64,000 nt of DNA, taken from Pseudomonas sp. JQ170C (lineage in GTDB: Bacteria > Pseudomonadota > Gammaproteobacteria > Pseudomonadales > Pseudomonadaceae). Location of the stretch: contig NZ_CP141608.1 in the NCBI RefSeq assembly GCF_035581345.1, forward strand, positions 886,001 to 950,000. The letters are read 5' to 3'. Under the pieces are notes generated by a model. The model was given only the letters and a program-made list of their open reading frames with translations, was not told where the DNA came from and ran no database searches. Made by a program: the position numbers and the translations under genes. Positions 47,716 to 56,209 of the stretch are shown piece by piece. Within the stretch, counting starts at the first letter, position 1; each line of letters begins with the position of its first letter.

Positions 47716-49097
47716 GTTCGCTTCGAAAATGGCAGAGTGATTGCGTAGACGCGGCCTTGGAGCACTACGCAAAATTCCCACATTTCTTTTGCCAGGCGAC
47801 ACCTGGGGCGGGTAAGACGCGGATGGCGGCTGAGGTCGCTCGGCGTCTCTTGCTCAGCGATAAAATTGACTTGATCCTTTGCTTCGCGCCGTCTTGTCAG
47901 ACCGTAGAGGGCTTCAGGGGCACGTTCGAATCTCACCTAGGACTCCGTTTCGATGGCCGTATTGGCGCTGTCGGTGCGGTTTCGACCTATCAAGGGATGG
48001 ATTATCAAGATCAAAGCTTCTGGGCTCTCCTTGATCAGTATCGTGTTTTTGCGGTGTTCGATGAGATACATCACTGCGCTGGAGCGGAACTTTCGCTCGG
48101 GAACACTTGGGGGCAGCTGATTATTGAGAGAGTTCAAGGGCGGGCTACGTATACTCTTGCCTTGTCAGGCACTCCCTGGCGTTCTGATGAAAGGTCGATT
48201 GTGCTCGCCAGATACTCCAATCCGGATGGGCGCATACTCTGTGACTTCAAATATGGACTCAAGGCAGCTATAAACGATCTTGTATGCCGATCCCCCCGGA
48301 TTGTCCTCATCGATAACGGTGCGGTGAAGGTAACGACTCGGAGCGGGAAAAGCTCCACGGTCAACACTTATTCGAGTATCGCTGAACTGCTCGGCGATTC
48401 GCCGGTGACGTTTGAATATTTGCTGTCGCAACGAGAGTTGGTCAGTCAAATTCTCGAGCTTGGGTGCAGAAAACTGGATGAGATCCGACTAGAAACTCTT
48501 GATGCCGGTGGCCTTATTGTAGCTGCCAGTATCAGACATGCTCATCTCATAGCTGATGAACTAAGTCGGTTAGGGGAAAGTTGTCAAGTGGTAACCAATC
48601 AAACACCAGATGCTCAGGAAGCTATCGACGAGTTCCGAATCGGGACGGGACGCTGGATTGTGGCGGTGGGAATGATCAGCGAAGGGACAGATATTCCTCG
48701 TCTGCAGGTATGCTGTTACCTCAGTCGTATCCGTACGGAGTTGCACTATCGCCAAGTTTTGGGACGAATTCTTCGCCGAATCGGTCCTCAGGATGCCATG
48801 GCCTGGCTTTACGTCCTTGCAGAGCCCTCATTGAAAGCGTTCTCGGAGCGCCTATCGTTAGATCTTCCGGAAGATCTAGCGGTGATTCATCATGTTCATC
48901 GCGGGCGTATCGAGGTCGAGTTAACCCCTGAGTATTGCGGTTTTGAGTGCCTCGAAGACCAAGCCACAATCAGCGTTTCGTCGCCTTTACCGACTACAGC
49001 AGCGAGAGACGTAGGGGTTGAGTGGTCGACTATTGAAGACTCGTGCAGCCTACACTTCTTGCCGACGTTTCGTACGGAGTTGCTAGAAATCTACTAA
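47712..49097 (+). CDS. SF2 (DExH) helicase of an uncharacterised defence-like module
   Basis: A 461-residue superfamily 2 helicase. Lobe 1 has the Q-like start LRKWQSDCV, Walker A TPGAGKT, DEIHHC (motif II) and LSGTPWR (motif III). Lobe 2 has VAASIRHAHLIAD (motif IV region), GMISEGTDIP (motif V) and QVLGRILRR (motif VI). The helicase type resembles the ResIII translocases of restriction enzymes, but no nuclease or methylase domain is attached. The final 75 residues are extra. AT-rich codon use differs from the core genes. It is coupled to the winged-helix protein upstream. Confidence 0.85.
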   Translation: MSSLRKWQSDCVDAALEHYAKFPHFFCQATPGAGKTRMAAEVARRLLLSDKIDLILCFAPSCQTVEGFRGTFESHLGLRFDGRIGAVGAVSTYQGMDYQDQSFWALLDQYRVFAVFDEIHHCAGAELSLGNTWGQLIIERVQGRATYTLALSGTPWRSDERSIVLARYSNPDGRILCDFKYGLKAAINDLVCRSPRIVLIDNGAVKVTTRSGKSSTVNTYSSIAELLGDSPVTFEYLLSQRELVSQILELGCRKLDEIRLETLDAGGLIVAASIRHAHLIADELSRLGESCQVVTNQTPDAQEAIDEFRIGTGRWIVAVGMISEGTDIPRLQVCCYLSRIRTELHYRQVLGRILRRIGPQDAMAWLYVLAEPSLKAFSERLSLDLPEDLAVIHHVHRGRIEVELTPEYCGFECLEDQATISVSSPLPTTAARDVGVEWSTIEDSCSLHFLPTFRTELLEIY

Positions 49098-49276
49098 GCC
49101 TTTTGACGATGTTATTCATAGGCTCTGAGTAGGAGGCGAAAACTGAGCATTGTTTTTAGATAGTTAAAACGTAAGCGTCCGGGCAATACGTCTTGCTTAA
49201 TAAAAAAGCTGATAATTTCAACGCTTGGGTCGTTCACGCTTCCTTGACGCAGTCACGCGAGCCCTCTTGGAAAACT

Positions 49277-49654
49277 TCAAGTTTTCTGAGTCACGCCAGT
49301 AAGATTGGCGCGTCTGTTCGCGATTAGATGCCATATGATCGCCAACGCAGCGCAACCCAACCACGGCAGCAAAAACGCATTCAACACTTGCCATCCAAAA
49401 TTATTCAGTAAGCCTCCGGCTCCAAACGAGCAAGAGAGCCCTACCGCAAAAATGACCATGTCATTGGTGGCTTGAGCGCGACTTTTTACCGACGTCGCAC
49501 TCCCCAAGGCTCCTCAATTCGGAGAGGCCGGATGGGAATCACTACTCATCAGCAGTGCCACCGGCCGATAAATGAACGCTACCAGTCATCCTGCCGGCGA
49601 CGATGTGCAGCGGCCAATGGAGTAAGGTAAACGTGACCAAAAAGCGCATGGTGG
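49277..49654 (-). pseudogene. Remnant of an MFS transporter
   Basis: The open part (49277-49507) reads as the end of an MFS protein (SRAQATNDMVIFAVGLSCSF, GAGGLLNNFGWQVLNAFLLP). Upstream pieces in other frames (PLHIVAGRMTG and FIYRPVALLMSS) resemble an earlier MFS segment, separated by stops and a deletion. Most of the gene is missing. The 179 bases between the helicase stop and this remnant are AT-rich and hold nothing I can identify. Confidence 0.6.
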
Positions 49655-49763
49655 TGGCGGAAGCTATATGGCAGCGATCATCCTTATAGGACCCTGTTTT
49701 CCTTCGCTAGCCGGTTGTTGGAGCACCCCGCACCGGTGCTTCGTGGCGCGTCGAAGTCAGGTC

Positions 49764-49931
49764 ATGAACCAGGCGGCCTACGTCTTGGGCAGTTACCGGT
49801 TAGCATCCGAATGGTTGTCGCGGCCAGCTCTTGGTTTGGACATGCGCACGCCCTGTAGTCTGCTGGCAGATGCTGATCGCTACCGACAAGTCGTCGACCA
49901 CCTGGTGAGGCTTGAGTATGGCGTCTATTGA
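49764..49931 (+). pseudogene. C-terminal piece of an MbcA/ParS/Xre-type antitoxin
   Basis: The 55 residues from 49764 match the toxin-binding tail of MbcA/ParS/Xre antitoxins: ASEWLSRPALGLDMRTPCSL, then RYRQVVDHLVRLEYGVY, a typical ending. The N-terminal helix-turn-helix is missing, and no RES-type toxin follows, so it is probably a remnant. Confidence 0.6.
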
Positions 49932-50112
49932 CGCACTCGAGACATCATGAAATCCGAGAATCGAAGCGAATTGGGGGTGGAGCTCTGCCGGATAGAGGCT
50001 CTATCCCGGCTGGCCGCACGCACCGAAAAACGAAGCCACTTCCGGGACATTGCCCTCGTGAGCGGCGCGGATACGGAACCTGTTGATCGCCTTGCCGGAG
50101 GATCACTCAACA

Positions 50113-50261
50113 TCATTCGCAAGGCGATGAAATAATGACATCCCAGTGTGCTTGGGGCATCCCATACTGCAGATTGCCGTTGTCCAGACGGGTGAGCCGT
50201 CGCACACATCGCAACGCACATCAGTCACCGCCTCAGTTTCCACACGGCCAGTGATTTTCAT
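50113..50261 (-). pseudogene. Frameshifted CxxC protein remnant
   Basis: The first part reads MKITGRVETEAVTDVRCDVC, a zinc-ribbon-like start. One frame shift in the GACGGCTCACCCGT stretch restores the continuation TRLDNGNLQYGMPQAHW, followed by a premature stop at 50113-50115. Both halves look like one conserved small protein of Pseudomonas accessory regions, so the copy is broken. The function is unknown. Confidence 0.55.
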
Positions 50262-50460
50262 TCGAACCGAGCCTAGTTTTTTATCTGCCTCTTCAGCGTA
50301 GCGGTTTGGCCTGCCCCAGCTGGTCATCGCTCGCCAGGGAAGGATCGATCCATTTCCATCCACACAGCGCTGAAACTCCCATTTTTATCTGACGCACTGT
50401 CCTATTGCACATTTCATCTCGAATAATATTTCATCCGTAAAAACAAGGATGGAGACCTTC

Positions 50461-52338
50461 ATGTACCTCGCTGAGCTGACCATCAAGAACTTCCGCAAGC
50501 TGCGCGAAGCCACGCTGAAATTTCAGCCTGGTTTGAATGTGCTGGTAGGGCCAAACAACGTAGGCAAAAGCGCGGTAGTGGATGCGCTCCGGACGCTTCT
50601 CGCGGGACATGATGAACCCTATCCCCGTCTCGATGTTTCGGACCGACATCGCCCGGTTGAAGGCGAACCGACTGGCGATATTAACTTCCATTTTGTCTTC
50701 AGAGATCTCAGCCACGAGGATGAAGCGGACTTTATTGCAGCGCTCAAGCCGTGCGCTGACAAGACTATGGAGGCGCATGTTCACGTCAGGTACACCGATG
50801 CGGATCAGACGGGTCGCTTCAGAGTAAAACGCTGGTGCGGCGATCACCAGGAGGTTGCACTTACCTCCGATATGATGGAAAACCTTCGTGGTGTCTATTT
50901 GCAGCCTTTGCGAGATGCCGCGCAGGGGCTTCGACCTAGCCGTAACAGCCAGCTGGCACGTTTGCTGCATTTGCTTACGGATGATGAAGGTCGTGAAGCA
51001 ATCAACGCGGCGCTGAAAGAACTGGATGAAAAACTCCAGCAGAACGAGTCAATCCAAAGCACCCATACCGCGATATCGTCTCGACATGGCTTAATGATGG
51101 GAGAGCAGCTGGCACAGACGCTCGCTGTTGGGCTTAGCGCAACAGATTTCCAGCGTCTTTCTGCTCGGCTTTCCCTCACCGCTGAAGCTTTGGAGATTGA
51201 GCAGAACGGACTGGGCTTCAACAACCTGATTTTCATGGCGGTAGTGCTCAGCGAGCTGGCCAAAAACCCTGACGCAGCCTATCGAAGCTTGATTGTCGAG
51301 GAGCCAGAGGCGCATCTGCATCCTCAATTGCAGCGTGTGCTGTTGCGGTATCTCGCAGGCGTGCCGACGAATGAAGGCGAAAAGTCAGTGCAACTGTTCG
51401 TCACCAGCCACTCCCCAAATTTTGCCAGCAATTCAAAGCTCGAGTCTCTGGTATGCCTGGTAGAGAGCGATGCCGGCGTGGAGACTTTCTTCCCCCGTGA
51501 CATCAAATTTGCCAAGGGTAAACGGGAAAAGCTTGAGCGTTATCTGGACGTGACCAGAGCCGAGTTGTTTTTTGCCCGCCGGGTCATTTTCGTCGAAGGT
51601 GCTGCGGAGCTCATGCTTGTCGATGCGCTCGCCAAGCTTATGAATCTTGATCTCCGGGAGTACGGTGTCAGTCTGATCAGTGTCGAGGGGCTCAATTTCG
51701 ATTCCTTCTTGCCGCTGTTTGGTGAGAAAGGCCTACGAATTCCGGTCGCTGTCGTGACCGACGCTGATCCTTTCGAAGAAGAAGAGGTACAGGGCCCTGC
51801 AGAGGGCGAGCTGGATGCGGAAGGGATTGAGGATCTGCTTGCCGAGGCTGCCTACATGGAAGAAACGGATGCGCCTGAAGAGGAAGTTCCGGTCGCCGAA
51901 CCGGTGAAGAAGAAAAAGGTTAAAAGGAAAGAGGTCTATCCATCGTTTGGAGACGATGTGAGATTGTCTAGCAACACCGTCAAGATGAAGGAGTCCGAAG
52001 ACGCTTTTGTGAAGGTCTTCCACGGTCTGAAAACCTTGGAATACGATCTGGCACTGCTTGAGGCGAATCGCGGTCCCATGCTTACTGCGTTAGCCGACCC
52101 CCACCCACGTATCTCAAAAGCACTACGCAAGATCGTGGATGCTCAACCAGACAACACTGCAAAGGCCAAGGCGCTGTTTTGCGGGATGTTCGAGCGCAAA
52201 GACAGTAGTAGCAATGTGCAAAAGGGCCGATTCGGTCAGGCATTTGCTGAGCAGATCGCCAAAACGCCTGATTGCGCAGTCCCTGACTATCTTCAGAAAG
52301 CCATCCAGCATGTCTGCCAGGGAGCGGCCAAACCATGA
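50461..52338 (+). CDS. gajA: GajA-like OLD-family ATPase/TOPRIM nuclease (Gabija-type defence)
   Basis: A 625-residue class 2 OLD protein. The ABC-type ATPase has Walker A GPNNVGKS (residues 30-37), a signature-like region near 252 and Walker B SLIVEEPEAHLHP (277-289). The TOPRIM nuclease has the catalytic Glu379 (VIFVEGAAELMLVDAL) and VTDADP (433-438), then KTLEYDLALLE. Between the DAD motif and the rest of TOPRIM lies a charged, low-complexity insert (about 437-492) with an acidic part and KKKKVKRK. The adjoining UvrD gene identifies the Gabija type. GGAG six bases before 50461 favours this ATG over 50449. Confidence 0.85.
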   Translation: MYLAELTIKNFRKLREATLKFQPGLNVLVGPNNVGKSAVVDALRTLLAGHDEPYPRLDVSDRHRPVEGEPTGDINFHFVFRDLSHEDEADFIAALKPCADKTMEAHVHVRYTDADQTGRFRVKRWCGDHQEVALTSDMMENLRGVYLQPLRDAAQGLRPSRNSQLARLLHLLTDDEGREAINAALKELDEKLQQNESIQSTHTAISSRHGLMMGEQLAQTLAVGLSATDFQRLSARLSLTAEALEIEQNGLGFNNLIFMAVVLSELAKNPDAAYRSLIVEEPEAHLHPQLQRVLLRYLAGVPTNEGEKSVQLFVTSHSPNFASNSKLESLVCLVESDAGVETFFPRDIKFAKGKREKLERYLDVTRAELFFARRVIFVEGAAELMLVDALAKLMNLDLREYGVSLISVEGLNFDSFLPLFGEKGLRIPVAVVTDADPFEEEEVQGPAEGELDAEGIEDLLAEAAYMEETDAPEEEVPVAEPVKKKKVKRKEVYPSFGDDVRLSSNTVKMKESEDAFVKVFHGLKTLEYDLALLEANRGPMLTALADPHPRISKALRKIVDAQPDNTAKAKALFCGMFERKDSSSNVQKGRFGQAFAEQIAKTPDCAVPDYLQKAIQHVCQGAAKP

Positions 52339-54053
52339 AGCTCTCCGAAGAGCAGAAGGACATAATCAATGCGCCGTTGGGGCCTATCGCTGTCACGGCG
52401 TGCGCTGGGAGCGGCAAAACGGCTACGGCAATCAGGCGCCTGATTGCCATCCGGCAGAAGATGGACAACAGCCGTGGTCGGGTCGTGCTTTTGTCTTTCT
52501 CCAATGTTGCGGTCAATACGTTCAACAAGGGGTACGCACAGCTCGCTTCGGCCCTGCCGGATGACGCCAATCGCAAACGCGTGGAGGTGGACACGCTTGA
52601 TGGGTTTTTCACCCAGCATGTATTGCGTCCCCATGCTTACCGAACAATGGCTGCGGCTCAAGCAGCATACCTGGTGTCAGGCTCAGAGCCTTTCTTGGCC
52701 AGTTTTCAATATTGGCCAGAGGAGGGCCGCCCTCTGCCGGTCAAAGACATCAAAGTCGGCATGCAGAATGGCAATCACTACTTCTTCACCGATACACGTG
52801 ACGGCGTGGAAAAACTCGATGCTGGAAAGGCTCTAAACACGGTCAATCGCCTTGGCCGCACAGGTGCCTACACTCATGAACTCGGCCGGTACTGGGTGTA
52901 TCGGACCTTGGTCCACCAGCCTGCAGTTCTACGTGCTCTGGCAGGCCGGTATCCGCAGCTTCTGGTTGATGAGTCCCAGGACCTGGGCACTGTGCATCAG
53001 GCTATCTTGGAGTTGCTCATCGGTGCTGGGGTACAAGTCTCCCTCATTGGTGATGTAAACCAGGGCATCTACGGCTTCGCTGGCGCTGACGGCGCCTTCC
53101 TGAACACCTATACGGATCGTATTGGGGTGACTGGCTACAAGCTCACTCGTAACTACCGCTCACTGCCCCCGATCATCAATATCGCCAATTTGCTCTGCGG
53201 CCGGGACGATGAGCCAGATCGGCAGCCCGAACAAGGCGGAGCATATTTCGTAGGGTACAAGGAATCGGAACTGCCCAAGCTGTTCGATGCTTTCAAGGCT
53301 CATATCGATGAACTGGGTATGCAGTACAAGGATGCGGTAATTCTCAGCCGAGGGACGGGGCGCGCCGCGGTGTTGGCCGGGAACGTCGCCCCTCCTGGGA
53401 AAGGTACGATCGCAATGCTCGCAGAAGCGTCTTTGCTTCGAGACCAGCAAGGTCGATACCAAGAGTGCTTTAAATTTGTATGCCGGGCTGTCGTGGGATT
53501 GCTGAACAACCCCCCAAATGGGCTTAGCTCAAACCTGCAAGGAGCACCCCATGAAGGGTGGATGCTCAGGCTCAGACGATTGCTATGGGCTTTCATTCGC
53601 AACGCCGAGACAGGACTGCCATCATCGTTGCTGTTAGCCAAAACTGAGTGGCATCCGAAGCTCATGATGAATATCAGGATTCTTCTCGCAGCCATCGAGA
53701 AACAGTCTGGGTTGAAAGCTGTAGGCACTCTAGGCAACAAACTGGCGAAGACCGGGTTGCTGGAACTTTCGCTCACCGGCGCTGCGGGGCCTCAAGAGGG
53801 CGGCCATGGAATCAGAGTCGAGACTGTACACCAGGTGAAAGGCGAATCCATTGGCGCGGTTCTGTATGTAGCGAAGAAGCCGAACGTTGAAGCGTTATTG
53901 GCGGGCACGGTTACCGAGGAAGGGCGTATTGGATACGTAGCAGTCACGAGAGCCAGGAACCTGTTTTGGTTGGCCGTGCCCAACTCAAGCCTAAAAGCGT
54001 TACGCGGGGATTTGATCGCAGCTGGATTTGAAGAACTCCCGGCTCGCAAGTAG
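52335..54053 (+). CDS. gajB: GajB-like UvrD/Rep helicase (Gabija-type defence)
   Basis: A 572-residue superfamily 1A helicase. Motif I is TACAGSGKTATA, motif II LLVDESQDLG, motif III GDVNQGIYGFAGAD, motif IV LTRNYRS, motif V ETVHQVKGES and motif VI GYVAVTRARN. The start overlaps the OLD gene by four bases, so the two are made together. In Gabija the helicase-like GajB and the nuclease GajA form one complex that blocks phage growth (family knowledge). It is somewhat longer than the B. cereus GajB (about 494 residues). Confidence 0.85.
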   Translation: MKLSEEQKDIINAPLGPIAVTACAGSGKTATAIRRLIAIRQKMDNSRGRVVLLSFSNVAVNTFNKGYAQLASALPDDANRKRVEVDTLDGFFTQHVLRPHAYRTMAAAQAAYLVSGSEPFLASFQYWPEEGRPLPVKDIKVGMQNGNHYFFTDTRDGVEKLDAGKALNTVNRLGRTGAYTHELGRYWVYRTLVHQPAVLRALAGRYPQLLVDESQDLGTVHQAILELLIGAGVQVSLIGDVNQGIYGFAGADGAFLNTYTDRIGVTGYKLTRNYRSLPPIINIANLLCGRDDEPDRQPEQGGAYFVGYKESELPKLFDAFKAHIDELGMQYKDAVILSRGTGRAAVLAGNVAPPGKGTIAMLAEASLLRDQQGRYQECFKFVCRAVVGLLNNPPNGLSSNLQGAPHEGWMLRLRRLLWAFIRNAETGLPSSLLLAKTEWHPKLMMNIRILLAAIEKQSGLKAVGTLGNKLAKTGLLELSLTGAAGPQEGGHGIRVETVHQVKGESIGAVLYVAKKPNVEALLAGTVTEEGRIGYVAVTRARNLFWLAVPNSSLKALRGDLIAAGFEELPARK

Positions 54054-54140
54054 ACCAACCTCGCTATGGGCTAGCTAACCTATGACCCGATTGCTAGTTC
54101 ATTTTGACGGTCCGCGACGCTTGGATTACCGCCCATCACT

Positions 54141-55547
54141 TCAACTCTGCTTGCCGGTGTCTCCTTCATTGTGAGTCTTGTCATGGCTGAGGTGTTGGAG
54201 CAGCAACCTCAGCTTGTCCAGAAGTTCATCGAAGGTGACGACTTCCACATCCTTGCAAGCGTGTCGAAAGATATCGAAGCAGCGCCGCGGTTCGGGTTCA
54301 GTCGGCGTGGTGCCGCAGATGACTATGCATTTGATCGTATCTGGTTGGGAGCCCTGCAAACTGCTTTGGTGAAACAGCCAATTACTGCGCAACGCGGTTT
54401 GCTGGTAGAGAACCTGTGTAACCGCGCCGCTGAGTTCCGCATGCGGTCCGAACACTTTGTCGTTGCGATAAGCACTTGATTGCATGAGGGGGCTGGACGG
54501 TTTTTTGATCTCAACAATCGCCAGCGGCTGCCCTAGCTCTCGAAAAAGAAAGTCCCCGATTTGAGCACCGGAGCCATCGATACCGGACATTTGCGCATGG
54601 AACTGAGTGTGAAGCAGCTTTACCGGTCGGGCGAACAGCAGTGACAAGATGAACGTGTTGTCTTCAAAAAAACGCTGCCAATGAGCTTCGGTGAGCTGTT
54701 GCTGAAGCTTCTTCTCGAAGAGCTCGATCATGTTAGCGAGCGTCACTCGCTCAATTTCAGCGTGTAGATTGAGTAGCTCATGCGGGGCGTCTTTGGCAAT
54801 CTGTCTGGCATTCTGCCTAACGGTTCTCACCGATGCCTGTCGTTGCTGTTTCTCCATGGCTGGAGAGGGCTTGGTGCTGGCCATTCGGTACTCGACCATT
54901 TCACCGGTGCTAGTCACTTGGACCAAGGCAGGGAATTGCGAGGGTGCTAGTTTTGCCAGCAGCGCGTTGCGAACATGCCACTGCTTGGCTACGCGGATGC
55001 GTTCCTTCAGTCTGCGATTGGCCTTATCGAACGTGCGCCTCAAGTCATCCAACTGCCGCTCTGGAATGCGCGCGCAATTGCGATCAATCTTTATCTGATC
55101 GTCGTGGGTCACTACCAAGGTATTTAGGTCGGGCACACGCATCAGGCCAGCACATATGGGTTCCAGATCTTTGATCAAGCCAAGACCAAAGTTACTGCTA
55201 TTCCATATCCGCGACGTTAAGTACATGTCGATCAGCGTGAGAGCTGCATCCGAAGACTCAGGTAAACCCTGGACATATTTCATTTCATAAACAATGGTCT
55301 TGATTCGGCCGTGTCTACAAGTGAGGTAGCGTTGTGCATGCGGATTGGTGAATACCGGATAAGTGACGATACGGTCTGGGAAAATGCGGGCAAGGCGGTG
55401 CCAGCGATTCTCAGGGTACGGGTACCAAGCGTCCGGCTCTTCTAGATTGAAGAAGGTTTCCATGTAGAGGTCTCTACTTAGTTCTTCATTTGGCAGGCTA
55501 GGAACAAGGCGGAAACTTGGATTGAAAACTGATTCTGCGTCATACAT
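54141..55547 (-). CDS. Shedu-type defence nuclease (DUF4263-like)
   Basis: A 468-residue single-gene defence protein. The C-terminal third is a PD-(D/E)xK nuclease of the Shedu (DUF4263) kind: the core starts HWQRFFEDNTFILSLLFARP, Asp332 is in GDFLFRELG, Glu346 and Lys348 in AIVEIKKPSS, and Gln378 in GAVTQVLYQQT. The N-terminal 280 residues are predicted mixed alpha/beta plus a charged coiled coil and are probably the sensor or regulator. The ATG at 55547 has AAGGAG upstream. The gene converges on gajB with 87 bases between. Confidence 0.85.
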   Translation of the reverse strand: MYDAESVFNPSFRLVPSLPNEELSRDLYMETFFNLEEPDAWYPYPENRWHRLARIFPDRIVTYPVFTNPHAQRYLTCRHGRIKTIVYEMKYVQGLPESSDAALTLIDMYLTSRIWNSSNFGLGLIKDLEPICAGLMRVPDLNTLVVTHDDQIKIDRNCARIPERQLDDLRRTFDKANRRLKERIRVAKQWHVRNALLAKLAPSQFPALVQVTSTGEMVEYRMASTKPSPAMEKQQRQASVRTVRQNARQIAKDAPHELLNLHAEIERVTLANMIELFEKKLQQQLTEAHWQRFFEDNTFILSLLFARPVKLLHTQFHAQMSGIDGSGAQIGDFLFRELGQPLAIVEIKKPSSPLMQSSAYRNDKVFGPHAELSGAVTQVLYQQTALRSNWLFHQSSLQGSQPDTIKCIVICGTTPTEPEPRRCFDIFRHACKDVEVVTFDELLDKLRLLLQHLSHDKTHNEGDTGKQS

Positions 55548-55844
55548 AACGCCCACTTCTCCTTGGCACGCCACAGCAGCACGAGGCTGCTTTGAGATGG
55601 GGAAGTATACTGCTATGCGTTAGCGAAAGAGAGAAGTCGCCGCACACCCACATTTCTAGGCAGTAGCTCCGAAATGGCGGTTAATGCCGTTCTCCCGAGA
55701 GAACCGCGGATGCCTCATTGCCGTCCCGAGAACGTACTCGCACAGTATTTGCCACCCTTGAGTTTTAAATCGAGCTCTCGAAAATGGGGCACTACCCGAC
55801 CAGGTGCGCCGCAATGCTAAATTCTTGCTGCGGCACTTTCCGTG

Positions 55845-56185
55845 GTCGAGGCACGTGAACGGGGCGTATTGCACGTTGTATGCCCCTTCGTGCGCTTCAC
55901 ACCTCATGGTGTGGTCTGGGCCGATGGTTCGGAGACGGCAGTCGATGCAGTGATCTGGTGCACCGGATTCAAACCGGCTTAAGGGCATCTAGCCAGCCTT
56001 GGGGTGGTTACCGAGGAAGGGCGAGTGGCGGTCGAGGGACTCGTGCTGTGAGCGAACCCAGGCGTTGGCTGGTGGCCTATGGCGAGTGGACGGGATCGAC
56101 GTCAGCGACTTTGATCGGGGTTACCCGTACAGCCCGCAGCACTGTCGCTGAAATCGAGCAGTTACTGGTAAAGGCGGAGGCATGA
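55845..56185 (+). pseudogene. C-terminal remnant of an ArsO-family flavin monooxygenase
   Basis: From 55845 the frame reads an ArsO-like C-terminus ([20 protein letters not shown], then [11 protein letters not shown]). A TAA codon interrupts the reading frame after KPA, and a later frame shift restores [20 protein letters not shown] and [14 protein letters not shown]. The N-terminal two thirds are missing. It lies just beyond the end of the ars operon, converging on it. The 297 bases between the Shedu start and this remnant hold nothing I can identify. Confidence 0.7.
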
Positions 56186-56209
56186 GAGCCCCTGCCTGAT
56201 GGTCGCTGT

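Noticed and set aside
47712..49097. The helicase module as a type I or III restriction system
   Set aside because: No methyltransferase, no specificity subunit with target-recognition domains and no nuclease domain is present nearby.
49764..49931. A functional toxin-antitoxin pair
   Set aside because: Only the antitoxin tail is recognisable and no toxin gene follows.
49947..50135. 62-codon plus-strand frame after the antitoxin remnant
   Set aside because: It could be a toxin fragment by position, but it has no RES-type motif and overlaps the frameshifted CxxC remnant on the other strand.
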